Source: Clostridiales bacterium
GTDB taxonomy: Bacteria; Bacillota; Clostridia; Peptostreptococcales; Anaerovoracaceae
NCBI GenBank assembly: GCA_012523915.1
Contig: JAAYSU010000073.1
Span: 1 to 32,092 of the forward strand
Reading direction: 5' to 3'
DNA length: 32,092 nt
A program made the position numbers and the translations under genes. The notes beneath the pieces are model-generated. The model did no database searches. It had not been told where the DNA came from and saw only the letters and a list, made by a program, of their open reading frames with translations. Positions within the stretch are counted from its first letter, which is position 1. Each line of letters opens with the position of its first letter. Of the stretch, positions 1 to 7,618 are shown in pieces.

Positions 1-1
1 A

Positions 2-187
2 AACTGCGTGGCCTTATACGGATTACATCATATTGATGCTTTTCCTATAGATCTATGGATTTCAAGGGTCCTGAAAGATGTTTATGATAATGACTTTGAC
101 CTGGGTAAATATAAAGGTTATGAGGGCATCGTGCAACAATATATGTTCTTTTATATAAGAAATATGGCTAAGGAGAAAACTGGATGA
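2..187 (+). CDS. DNA glycosylase, OGG1/AlkA HhH-GPD type (C-terminal part only)
   Basis: The reading frame is open from the window edge to a TGA at 185-187, giving about 61 residues of a C-terminus; the start lies outside. The stretch ALYGLHHIDAFPIDLWISRV matches the end of the helix-hairpin-helix-GPD fold of 8-oxoguanine/3-methyladenine glycosylases. There the Asp in the (F/V)P(I/V)D-x-W motif is the catalytic acid of base excision. The following GYEG-IVQQYMFFYIR stretch resembles the G-x-AQQYLFYY-R tail typical of clostridial OGG1-like enzymes. The role would be removal of oxidised or alkylated purines. The stop overlaps the next start (ATGA), so it is probably co-translated with the thioesterase gene. 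AlkA rather than Ogg cannot be excluded from this fragment. Confidence 0.7.
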   Translation, partial: NCVALYGLHHIDAFPIDLWISRVLKDVYDNDFDLGKYKGYEGIVQQYMFFYIRNMAKEKTG

Positions 188-639
188 GTAGACTGGAAAG
201 ACTTTTGGTACAAGATAAATTAGAAAAACGCGTGAGAGAAATACTAGATTATATTACCAAGGCTAGTAATAAAATAGACGGAAAATTGAATCTCAAGTTA
301 GTAGGTTGCAATGCAGAAGCAGGAACAATCACAATGGAATTTCCAGTTATGGACTGGCAGCTGAATACAAATAATGTTATGCATGGTGGGATGATTGCAA
401 CAGCCTTTGATGAGGTGCTCGGTATTTTTGCACACTATTTTGCAGAAGGAAAGGCTGCACTGACATCCAACATAACTGTTCATTATCTTAAACCTGTTCC
501 AAAGGGTGATTCCCTTTTAATTACTGCTAAAATTATTTCAGCAGGTAGGAAGGTAATAACCTTATCAGGAGAAGGGCACCTGAAGAGTAATGGTATGATG
601 ACGAATTCTGCTATAGCGACTTTTGTTATAGCAGGCTAA
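184..639 (+). CDS. PaaI/4HBT-type hotdog-fold acyl-CoA thioesterase
   Basis: This 151-residue protein is a single hotdog domain. The hallmark HGG is at residues 67-69 and is followed by a helix containing Asp76, the position of the catalytic acid in PaaI-type thioesterases. The strand pattern TSNITVHYLKPVPKGD (about 94-109) is the typical central part of the family. It should hydrolyse an acyl-CoA thioester in the cytoplasm; the acyl group cannot be told. The start overlaps the glycosylase stop (ATGA). A regulator and an acyl-CoA synthetase follow on the same strand, which suggests a small acyl-CoA/organic-acid unit in which one enzyme makes and the other breaks the CoA ester. Confidence 0.8.
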   Translation: MSRLERLLVQDKLEKRVREILDYITKASNKIDGKLNLKLVGCNAEAGTITMEFPVMDWQLNTNNVMHGGMIATAFDEVLGIFAHYFAEGKAALTSNITVHYLKPVPKGDSLLITAKIISAGRKVITLSGEGHLKSNGMMTNSAIATFVIAG

Positions 640-663
640 TTTATATAAGAAAGGATGTAAAAG

Positions 664-1221
664 ATGGTTGATCAGATTAAGCTCATTGCAGACAGAATTA
701 AAGAGCTGAGAGAGATTTCAGGTATTTCTACCGAAAGCATGGCCAAGGAGTTAAATGTGCCTGTCGAACTTTATTTAGAATATGAGAGCGGTAAGATAGA
801 TATACCAGTCGGCTTTTTATATGATATGGCAAAGAAATTTAATGTGGAGCTTACAGCAATATTAACAGGTGATGAGCCCAAATTGCACAATTTTGCGTTA
901 GTCAGAAATGGGAAGGGTGTCGTTGTTGAAAGAACTAAACAGTATCACTATCTAAGCCTGGCACATAATTTCATTAACAAGAAAGGAGAACCCTTCCTTG
1001 TGACAGTGGATCCCAAAACCGGGGATGAAAAGGTCGTCTTCAACTCACATCCTGGGCAAGAGTTTAATTATATGATTGAAGGGAAGTTAAAGATATTGAT
1101 TGACGATCATGAGCTGATTTTGAATGAAGGAGATTCTTTATATTTCGACTCTACCTTAAAACACGCTATGATTGCCCTTGATGATAAACCGGCAAAGATT
1201 TTGGCAATTGTAATATATTAA
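664..1221 (+). CDS. XRE-family transcriptional regulator with C-terminal cupin sensor domain
   Basis: The protein has 185 residues. Residues about 5-62 form a helix-turn-helix of the XRE/Cro type ([28 protein letters not shown]). Residues about 105-185 form a cupin barrel with the motif-1 pattern H129-x3-E133 (HPGQEF) and a motif-2 histidine at 167 (LKHAMIA), so metal or ligand binding is plausible. Such HTH-cupin proteins usually sense a small metabolite and control adjacent genes. Here it sits between an acyl-CoA thioesterase and an acyl-CoA synthetase, with gaps of 24 and 19 bp. I infer it controls the unit in response to an organic acid or acyl-CoA. The ribosome binding site AAAGG lies about 9 bases before the ATG. 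Confidence 0.85.
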   Translation: MVDQIKLIADRIKELREISGISTESMAKELNVPVELYLEYESGKIDIPVGFLYDMAKKFNVELTAILTGDEPKLHNFALVRNGKGVVVERTKQYHYLSLAHNFINKKGEPFLVTVDPKTGDEKVVFNSHPGQEFNYMIEGKLKILIDDHELILNEGDSLYFDSTLKHAMIALDDKPAKILAIVIY

Positions 1222-1240
1222 TAAGAAAGAGGATATTTCT

Positions 1241-2902
1241 ATGAGCTTACTAGACAAATTTGTTAAAAGAACTGTATTTGAAAGTTATGAAGATTTTTAT
1301 AACAACTTTGAATTAATAGTACCAGAAGATTTTAACTTTGCATTTGATGTTTTAGATGTAATAGCAGATGAAAGGCCTGATAAAACCGCAATGGTTTGGT
1401 GTGATGACAAAGGAAATGAAAGAATTTTCAGCTTTGAGGAAATGAGAAGATACACCAATAAAACTGCTAACTTTTTTAAGAGTCTAGGCATTAAAAAAGG
1501 TGACGCTGTAATGCTTATCTTAAAAAGGCGTTATGAGTTTTGGTTCTGCCTTTTGGCATTGCATAAGCTAGGTGCAATCTGCATACCTGCAACACACCTC
1601 TTAACAGCTAAAGATATAGTTTACAGAAATAATTCAGCCGATGTAAAGATGATTGTTGCAGTTGCTGAAGATGATGTAATAAAACATATCGATGTGGCAG
1701 AAAAAGAATCGCCGACTTTAGAATATAAGGTGGTTACAGGTGGTAATTTCGAAGGATGGATTGATTTAGACAAAGGGATTTTAGAATCACCGGAGGAGTT
1801 TAAAAGACCAGTCGGAGATGAGGCAACTAATAAGGATGATATTAGTTTGCTATACTTTACTTCAGGTACTACAGGCATGCCCAAAATGGTTCAGCATGAC
1901 TTTTCCTATCCTTTAGGTCATATTGTTACAGCGAAGTATTGGCATAATGTAACAGAAGACGGCCTGCACCTAACTGTCGCAGATACGGGCTGGGCAAAGG
2001 CGGTATGGGGGAAGATATACGGTCAGTGGATTTGTGGTAGCGCTGTGTTTGTTTATGATTATGACAAGTTTGTACCCAAAGAACTGCTTGACGTAATAGT
2101 AAAGTATAAGGTTACGACCTTCTGCGCACCTCCTACCATATACAGATTTTTCATTAAGGAGGATCTTTCAAAGTTTGATTTAAGCAGCCTTAAACACTGT
2201 TCAATTGCAGGAGAACCATTAAACCCCGAGGTTTATTATCAATTCCTAAAGGCTACCGGCCTTAAATTGATGGAGATATATGGTCAGACAGAAATGACTG
2301 TTACGATAGGAAACTTTGTTGGAATGGAACCAAGGCCGGGATCAATGGGTAAGCCTGCTCCAACTTATGATATTGACTTACTGGATGAGGTCGGTAATTC
2401 TTGTGAAATAGGAGAAGAAGGACAGATAGTTGTACGCACAGATAAACGCAAGCCTGTAGGCATGTTTTTAGGATACTATAGAAATGAGGAATTAACTCAA
2501 AAGGCTTGGTCTAATGACATATATTATACGGGCGATATGGCATGGAAGGATGAAGACGGTTATTATTGGTTTGTAGGAAGGGCAGATGATGTCATAAAAA
2601 GTTCGGGTTACAGAATAGGCCCTTTTGAAGTAGAGAGCGCACTTCTTGAACATCCTGCAGTATTAGAATGTGCTGTTACTGCAGTTCCTGATCCTGATCG
2701 GGGACAGCTTGTTAAAGCAACTATAATATTGGCAAGAAACTATAAAGGAAGCGATGAGCTGGTAAAAGAAATTCAGGATCATGTTAAAAAGGTTACAGCC
2801 CCTTACAAATACCCTAGGATAGTAGAATTCGTTGAAGAACTTCCCAAAACTATCAGCGGAAAAATTCGCAGGGTAGAAATTAGAGAATCAGATAAGAAGT
2901 AG
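1241..2902 (+). CDS. AMP-forming acyl-CoA synthetase (acetyl/medium-chain ACS-like)
   Basis: The protein has 553 residues and belongs to the ANL adenylate-forming superfamily. The phosphate-binding loop [10 protein letters not shown] is at 206-215, the YGQTE motif at 347-351 and YTGD at 429-432. The hinge region is [21 protein letters not shown] (about 445-465) and the C-terminal catalytic lysine is K541 in [10 protein letters not shown]. It activates a carboxylic acid with ATP and CoA through an acyl-adenylate. The general pattern is that of the medium-chain (MACS)/acetyl-CoA synthetase-like group; the true substrate is not readable. AGAGG precedes the ATG by 9 bases. It is the last gene of a run beginning with the thioesterase and ends at a strong bidirectional terminator. 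Confidence 0.9.
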   Translation: MSLLDKFVKRTVFESYEDFYNNFELIVPEDFNFAFDVLDVIADERPDKTAMVWCDDKGNERIFSFEEMRRYTNKTANFFKSLGIKKGDAVMLILKRRYEFWFCLLALHKLGAICIPATHLLTAKDIVYRNNSADVKMIVAVAEDDVIKHIDVAEKESPTLEYKVVTGGNFEGWIDLDKGILESPEEFKRPVGDEATNKDDISLLYFTSGTTGMPKMVQHDFSYPLGHIVTAKYWHNVTEDGLHLTVADTGWAKAVWGKIYGQWICGSAVFVYDYDKFVPKELLDVIVKYKVTTFCAPPTIYRFFIKEDLSKFDLSSLKHCSIAGEPLNPEVYYQFLKATGLKLMEIYGQTEMTVTIGNFVGMEPRPGSMGKPAPTYDIDLLDEVGNSCEIGEEGQIVVRTDKRKPVGMFLGYYRNEELTQKAWSNDIYYTGDMAWKDEDGYYWFVGRADDVIKSSGYRIGPFEVESALLEHPAVLECAVTAVPDPDRGQLVKATIILARNYKGSDELVKEIQDHVKKVTAPYKYPRIVEFVEELPKTISGKIRRVEIRESDKK

Positions 2903-2910
2903 GAAAAAAT

Positions 2911-2944
2911 AGTAGGTAATTGAAAAACAATTACCTACTTTTAT
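2911..2944. terminator. Bidirectional intrinsic terminator between converging genes
   Basis: A perfect 11-bp inverted repeat (AGTAGGTAATT at 2911-2921, AATTACCTACT at 2929-2939) encloses a 7-nt loop. It is followed by T-rich sequence on the + strand, and the A-run at 2904-2909 gives a T-run on the - strand. It separates the acyl-CoA synthetase gene from the converging cooS-like gene and can serve both. Confidence 0.9.
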
Positions 2945-4854
2945 TATAGTCCCATTTTTTCTCTTTTTGAAAGAATATGAGCTTCGATATTATTTGCAAC
3001 TTCTACTGGATCGTCACCTAGTGCTATCTTACCGCCTGTCAAATCTTCAACATCCTCGGTTAAAAGCTTTACCAACTTTGGAGCACCTGTTATGAAAGGT
3101 GTTGGAGACAGATGGGTGTATGCCCCATATGCCACTGCAAAAATGCCGTCAATTGTAGCTTTTTGCTCCATCCATTCTGGTGCTGTAACTGCTATTGGAA
3201 GATCTTTAATATCTACATTAAGGTGTTCAGCAAGTGCGGTGACAAGCATTGATATTCTACCTGTGTCTGTACAAGTACCGAAACTCAACACTGGAGGAAT
3301 ACTTAAGTTTTCGCAAACAGATTTAAGTCCTTGGCCTGCTAATTCGATTGCATCAAGATTACACATACCTGCCACTTCTAGACCATGATTTCCACATCCT
3401 GCAGAAACTATGAGAATATCTTTATTTATCAGTTCATAAGCTAGGTTTACAGTATTCCAGTCCTGCGGACCATTTCTTAAAGAAGAGCAATTTACAAGTG
3501 CAACGATGCCCTTAATATTTCCCTTAGCAATAACATCTACAAGAACATCTAAATCATTGCCAATAGCTTTTAATACTGCTTCAGTAGAAAATCCTGCTAT
3601 TGCTTTCTGTATTCTTTTTGGCACCAAAGGTTTTACGTTACCCTTCCTCTTTTTAAAGTTTTCAATTGCTATATCAATACACTTATCCGCCATCTCGTCA
3701 ACTTTTTCCGGATAATAGGGTATTTCATGTTCACATCCCGGCACTCCAATAATAGTGCTTGCACTTATAAGTGCAAGCTGGTACTTTTCAGCATATTGAT
3801 CGATAGCAGGAGGAGAACAGTTTTCTTCCATTACAAGGGCATCGACTGTGCCTGTTGCTAGAAAAGGTTCTATGGAAAGCCAGTTATCCATTAGGCCTAC
3901 AAAGATATCATCCACTTCAAATCTTTGAAGCAGTTCTTGACCAGTTTCAATAGAGCCTATAATTCGAAGTCCCTTTGCTCCTGCTTTTTTTGCCTTTTCT
4001 TGATATTCTGGCATTTTAGCTTTCATCAGTGTTGCTACTCCGACCCAAGGTTGATGGCCATTAAACGCTATATTAACATAATCAGAGTCCATTATTCCTA
4101 GATCTACATTTACTTGGTGCGGCATAGGTGTACCAAAGAGTATATCTTGCGTCATCTCAAGTCCTATTTGTGCGGTATAGATTGTAGAGAGGCCTAATCT
4201 AAGCGCTTTTTTAGCTAAAGAAATATAATCACCGTCAACGTTTGTCAAACAGCTTGCAATACTATTTTCTACTTCATGTTGTACTCCTGATGGGTAAATA
4301 TTTAATTCTCTCCATATGGGGATACGTTTCTTAGGGGCAAAGGCTTCCACCATTATACTTTCTTTATCAGGGTTTGCCTTCATATCACTGTCAAGTGTAT
4401 CGGCTAATTTGGCAGCCATCTTGTTTATGTCCTGGTTAGTGTCTATTCCTAATTTCTCGCATAAGAATTTTAATTTATCTTTGTCAGTAATTTTGAATGG
4501 AGTTTTTCCTAAAGCAGTTGCTTTAAGTGTTCTAAATGCTTCATATGCATGATGGGCGTAGGTTGCAGCCCCCATTATATTCCTCATCAATAGATTTCTC
4601 ATAGCCATGGCATCCGGCCCTATGCCACAGACCCCTTTATCTGCACCTGCTTTATCACTGATCCGGCATGGGCCTTGGGTACAAAGCTGACAGCTAAGTC
4701 CTTCAAGGCAGAATTTACACCTGATTTTTTCCTGGCTATCCCATCTAGAAAATACACTGGACAGTCCATCCTCTTTTATTCTAATCAGCATTTCTTCTAC
4801 TGAGTCATGATAGCTTACGCGACCATCTTTTTTCTCTAAAACTTTTATAGCCAT
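2944..4854 (-). CDS. CooS-family (Ni,Fe-CODH scaffold) protein with altered active site; probable CooS-V-like hybrid-cluster enzyme
   Basis: The 636-residue protein has the full CODH catalytic-subunit scaffold. N-terminal iron-sulfur cysteines are C46, C49, C55, C58, C63 and C76. By alignment from memory with C. hydrogenoformans CODH-II, the C-cluster ligands H267, C346, C456, C487 and C528 and the active-site K565 are kept. The position of Cys295 (GICCTGNE) is Glu303 here (GSIETGQE). Proton-relay histidines 93, 99 and 102 are Tyr99, Glu105 and Arg108; only His102 (=H96) remains. A described enzyme of this deviant type, CooS-V, holds an Fe/S/O hybrid cluster, does not convert CO, and slowly reduces hydroxylamine. 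No cooC, cooF or acs gene is adjacent. GAGGAGG precedes the ATG by 6 bases. The family is certain; the non-CODH activity is inferred. Confidence 0.92.
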   Translation of the reverse strand: MAIKVLEKKDGRVSYHDSVEEMLIRIKEDGLSSVFSRWDSQEKIRCKFCLEGLSCQLCTQGPCRISDKAGADKGVCGIGPDAMAMRNLLMRNIMGAATYAHHAYEAFRTLKATALGKTPFKITDKDKLKFLCEKLGIDTNQDINKMAAKLADTLDSDMKANPDKESIMVEAFAPKKRIPIWRELNIYPSGVQHEVENSIASCLTNVDGDYISLAKKALRLGLSTIYTAQIGLEMTQDILFGTPMPHQVNVDLGIMDSDYVNIAFNGHQPWVGVATLMKAKMPEYQEKAKKAGAKGLRIIGSIETGQELLQRFEVDDIFVGLMDNWLSIEPFLATGTVDALVMEENCSPPAIDQYAEKYQLALISASTIIGVPGCEHEIPYYPEKVDEMADKCIDIAIENFKKRKGNVKPLVPKRIQKAIAGFSTEAVLKAIGNDLDVLVDVIAKGNIKGIVALVNCSSLRNGPQDWNTVNLAYELINKDILIVSAGCGNHGLEVAGMCNLDAIELAGQGLKSVCENLSIPPVLSFGTCTDTGRISMLVTALAEHLNVDIKDLPIAVTAPEWMEQKATIDGIFAVAYGAYTHLSPTPFITGAPKLVKLLTEDVEDLTGGKIALGDDPVEVANNIEAHILSKREKMGL

Positions 4855-4893
4855 AATAACCTCCTCTTGTTAAAAAGTAGCATTTTTAGTTTG

Positions 4894-4902
4894 TGCTATA
4901 AT
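4894..4902 (+). promoter_or_regulatory. Extended -10 promoter, probably for the ogt operon
   Basis: TGCTATAAT is a perfect TGnTATAAT extended -10. No good -35 is seen at the usual distance, which extended -10 promoters can tolerate. It would start transcription near 4909, about 78 bases before the ogt start. This is a motif call only. Confidence 0.5.
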
Positions 4903-4930
4903 ATTGAAATTATCCTGACTCAAAAATCAT

Positions 4931-4944
4931 TGTAAAATTTTACA
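4931..4944. promoter_or_regulatory. Perfect 14-bp palindrome, candidate operator
   Basis: TGTAAAATTTTACA is exactly self-complementary. It lies in the divergent region between the cooS-like gene and ogt, in a TGTAA-N4-TTACA layout resembling half-sites of CRP/FNR-family or other dimeric regulators. On the - strand a weak TTGAGT-N17-TATAGC promoter for the cooS-like gene would lie just downstream. The identity of the regulator is unknown. Confidence 0.4.
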
Positions 4945-4986
4945 GATAGGAATATAATATTACTTTGACAAAGGATGTGTATAAGA

Positions 4987-5457
4987 ATGGTTAATCTTTA
5001 TTATTACAAAACCGCTATAGGCGATATAGGGATTGCAGAAAACGGAAATGCTATAACAAACCTATTTTTTAAACGAAAGAAGCAGGTTGACAACCAAGGT
5101 CTGAAAGAAACTGACTTGCTAAGGGAAGCATCAAAACAGTTGAATGAATATTTCATGGGCAATCGTTTTAAATTTGATCTGCCTTTATTTATATCAGGAA
5201 CAGAATTCCAGCAAAAAGTTTGGAGGGCCTTGGAATCAATCCCTTACGGAGAGACCCGAAGCTATAAGCAGATTGCTGAAGCTATAGGTAACCCTAAAGC
5301 CTGTAGAGCAGTAGGAATGGCAAACAACAGAAATCCAATATCAATCATTATTCCATGCCATCGCGTCATAGGCTCAACTGGTAGGCTAGTTGGATATGGA
5401 GGGGGACTAGATATAAAAGAGAAATTATTGCAGCTGGAGAGAGATAATGTACGCTGA
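4987..5457 (+). CDS. ogt: Methylated-DNA--protein-cysteine S-methyltransferase (MGMT/Ogt)
   Basis: The 156-residue protein removes O6-alkyl groups from guanine by irreversible transfer to its own cysteine. The active-site motif IPCHRVIG has the acceptor at C124 in this numbering. The preceding helix-turn-helix (SIPYGETRSYKQIAEAIGNPKACRAVG) is the DNA-binding part that flips the base. I chose the ATG at 4987 because AAGGA (4971-4975) lies 11 bases before it. An in-frame ATG at 4975 would overlap that site and has no ribosome binding site of its own. It is the first of four overlapping genes; its last 11 bases overlap the AlkD-type gene, so translation is probably coupled. Confidence 0.93.
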   Translation: MVNLYYYKTAIGDIGIAENGNAITNLFFKRKKQVDNQGLKETDLLREASKQLNEYFMGNRFKFDLPLFISGTEFQQKVWRALESIPYGETRSYKQIAEAIGNPKACRAVGMANNRNPISIIIPCHRVIGSTGRLVGYGGGLDIKEKLLQLERDNVR

Positions 5458-6130
5458 TATAGGTGATAAGTTATTTGAACTATCAGATCCTGAGTATCAA
5501 AAGTTTGCGTCTAGTTTGCTTCCTAACGTTGACAATATTATAGGCGTTAGATTGACAGAGCTTCGTAAAATAGCTAAAGGAATCGCTAAAAATGATTGGA
5601 GATTATACCTGGAAACTTGCCGAACTGCTTATTTCGAGGAACTCATGTTAAAAGGTATGGTAATAGGATATTGCAAGGCAGACATAGAAGAAGTTCTAGG
5701 CTACGTTTCTAGCTTTGTTACCCAAATTGATAACTGGTCAATATGCGATAGTTTCTGTTCGAGTTTTAAATTTACTAAGAGAAACAAAACAAGGGTTTGG
5801 AATTTTATTGAGAATTATTTTTATTCAAATTCGGAATTCGAGGTTCGATTTGCGGTAGTGATGCTATTAAACTATTATATCGATGAAGAATATATCGAAA
5901 GGGTTTTTAAAGTCCTGGACAATATAGATAATGAAGGATATTATGCCAGAATGGCTATAGCTTGGGCAGTATCGAAATGCTTTGTAGTATTTCCGAAGCC
6001 CACAATGGATTATCTAAAAAACAATAAGCTTGATGGTTTTACCTATAGTAAATCACTTCAAAAGATTATAGAATCAAACAGAATTGATGTTACCACTAAA
6101 TTAAAGATAAAGGAACTGAGGGAAAGATGA
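5447..6130 (+). CDS. DNA alkylation repair enzyme, AlkD-like HEAT-repeat glycosylase
   Basis: The 227-residue protein is mostly helical and matches the AlkD family of HEAT-like-repeat DNA glycosylases, which excise 3-methyladenine and 7-methylguanine without flipping the base. The pair W97-x3-D101 (DNWSICDSF) corresponds to the catalytic Trp109/Asp113 of Bacillus cereus AlkD. The later WAVSKCF stretch resembles the region of its second DNA-contacting tryptophan. The start lies inside ogt with GGAGAGA upstream, and the stop overlaps the DUF3842 gene by 4 bp. Together with ogt and the partial glycosylase at the window start it forms a DNA-damage repair neighbourhood. Confidence 0.88.
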   Translation: MYADIGDKLFELSDPEYQKFASSLLPNVDNIIGVRLTELRKIAKGIAKNDWRLYLETCRTAYFEELMLKGMVIGYCKADIEEVLGYVSSFVTQIDNWSICDSFCSSFKFTKRNKTRVWNFIENYFYSNSEFEVRFAVVMLLNYYIDEEYIERVFKVLDNIDNEGYYARMAIAWAVSKCFVVFPKPTMDYLKNNKLDGFTYSKSLQKIIESNRIDVTTKLKIKELRER

Positions 6131-6558
6131 GGATAGCAGTAGTTGATGGTCAGGGCGGCGGTATTGGAAAAGCAATAGTAGATAGAATTAAGAAAGCTAA
6201 TATTGATAATGTAGAAATATTAGCCTTAGGTACAAACTCTTTTGCAACTGACCAGATGCTCAAAGCAGGGGCCCACATGGGTGCAACAGGAGAAAATGCA
6301 ATTATTTATAATATGGATAAAGTAGACATTGTTTGTGGGGTTATTGCAATCCTATCAGCTAATTCGATGTTGGGTGAATTGACACCTTCAATGGCAACAG
6401 CTATCAGCAGCAGTAGCGCTTTTAAGGTTTTGTTGCCGATAAATCGATGCGGTATCCATGTAGTAGGAGTAGTTGATTCTAATCTAAATACATATATAGA
6501 TGAAGTTGTTGTGACAATAGAAAGATATATTTCAGAAAAGGGAGAAAGTAATAAATGA
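6127..6558 (+). CDS. DUF3842 family protein, function unknown
   Basis: This 143-residue protein starts with a nucleotide-binding-like motif, VVDGQGGGIGKAIVDRI (residues 5-21), as in Rossmann-type folds. The rest is small-residue-rich (LGTNSFATDQMLKAGAHMGATGENAI). This pattern is that of DUF3842 in clostridia. It has no signal peptide or membrane segment, so it should be cytosolic. It overlaps the gene before it by 4 bp and the gene after it by 4 bp (ATGA), so it is probably made in fixed ratio with the membrane protein that follows. Function is not known to me; a ligand-binding or regulatory partner of the transporter-like protein is only a guess. Confidence 0.75.
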   Translation: MRIAVVDGQGGGIGKAIVDRIKKANIDNVEILALGTNSFATDQMLKAGAHMGATGENAIIYNMDKVDIVCGVIAILSANSMLGELTPSMATAISSSSAFKVLLPINRCGIHVVGVVDSNLNTYIDEVVVTIERYISEKGESNK

Positions 6559-7595
6559 GTAGCTTTAAAAACTTTTTAGAACGTAAAAATATTAAATTTA
6601 CAATAAATAGATACATTAATGAAGCGCTGTCAGCTATGGCAATCGGTTTATTCTCCTCCTTGATTATAGGGCTTATTATCGAAACTCTGGGAGAACAGAC
6701 TATAAACCTATTCGGGGAAAATGCCGTTTCGTTACTTTTAATGGAAGCAGGACAAGCGGCAATGGGATTAATGGGAGCTGCTATAGGAGCAGCGGTAGCT
6801 TTTGGTTTGAAAGCACCTCCTTTAGTAATTTTTTCATGCATAGTTACAGGTAGCGTAGGAGCTGCTTTTGGAGGGCCAGCAGGTTCGTTTATAGCTACTG
6901 TCTTCGGTGCAGAATTTGGTAAAGCTGTATCAAAAGAAACCAAAATAGATATAATCGTAACACCAGCAGTTACATTGTTAATAGGTTTTATAGCAGCAAA
7001 AACTATCGGCCCTGTTGTACATGCTCTTATGACAGGTTTAGGAGCAGTTATTATGCATGCGACTGAATTGCATCCATTCCTTATGGGAATTATTGTTTCT
7101 GTTATAATGGGTTTAGTTCTTACCGCTCCGATTTCGAGCGCAGCCCTGGCAATAATGCTTGGTTTATCAGGCCTGGCAGGAGGAGCTGCCACTGTGGGCT
7201 GCTCTGCTCAGATGATAGGGTTTGCGGTAATAAGTTTAAAAGAGAATGGGATTGGCGGTTTATTTGCGCAGGGTCTGGGAACTTCGATGCTGCAGATATC
7301 AAATATAGTGAACAATTGGTGGATATTAGTGCCGCCGACTTTAACATCAGCGATACTGGGGCCCTTGGCAACAATAGTTTTTAAGATGTCCAATGTTCCT
7401 GAAGGTTCTGGCATGGGGACTTCCGGATTGGTCGGCCAGATAGGTACTTTCAAATCCATGGGTTTTAGCATAGACGTACTTTTTTCAATTATTTTGCTTC
7501 ACTTTGTTTTGCCCGCAATCATAGCTATAATTATAGATAGATTTCTTAGGAAGGCTGGAAAGGTAAAGGGTGAAGACTATAAACTTGATTTATAA
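6555..7595 (+). CDS. EIIC-like multi-spanning membrane protein (PTS_EIIC_2 family), orphan
   Basis: The protein has 346 residues and about eight to ten hydrophobic, Gly/Ala-rich segments, with a repeated look (GLMGAAIGAAVAFGLKAPP, GPAGSFIATVFGAEFGKA). It resembles the PTS_EIIC_2 family (PF13303), proteins related to the membrane component of sugar phosphotransferase systems. No EIIA, EIIB or sugar catabolic gene is in the window, and I see no phosphorylatable cysteine or histidine domain fused to it. A classical phosphotransferase role is therefore unproven; it may be a stand-alone transporter. The start overlaps the DUF3842 stop. The gene ends the four-gene overlapping run, and no clear terminator follows. 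Confidence 0.78.
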   Translation: MSSFKNFLERKNIKFTINRYINEALSAMAIGLFSSLIIGLIIETLGEQTINLFGENAVSLLLMEAGQAAMGLMGAAIGAAVAFGLKAPPLVIFSCIVTGSVGAAFGGPAGSFIATVFGAEFGKAVSKETKIDIIVTPAVTLLIGFIAAKTIGPVVHALMTGLGAVIMHATELHPFLMGIIVSVIMGLVLTAPISSAALAIMLGLSGLAGGAATVGCSAQMIGFAVISLKENGIGGLFAQGLGTSMLQISNIVNNWWILVPPTLTSAILGPLATIVFKMSNVPEGSGMGTSGLVGQIGTFKSMGFSIDVLFSIILLHFVLPAIIAIIIDRFLRKAGKVKGEDYKLDL

Positions 7596-7618
7596 GAAGT
7601 TAATAGCATAATTTTAGG

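Noticed and set aside
2944-4854. Reading the cooS-like gene as a marker of CO oxidation or the Wood-Ljungdahl pathway
   Set aside because: The C-cluster cysteine and relay histidines are missing, and no acs, cooC, cooF or methyl-branch gene is nearby.
6479-7192. A 237-residue open frame on the - strand across the EIIC-like gene
   Set aside because: It is a mirror of Ala/Gly-rich codons; the + strand has clear membrane-protein logic, overlaps and a ribosome binding site.
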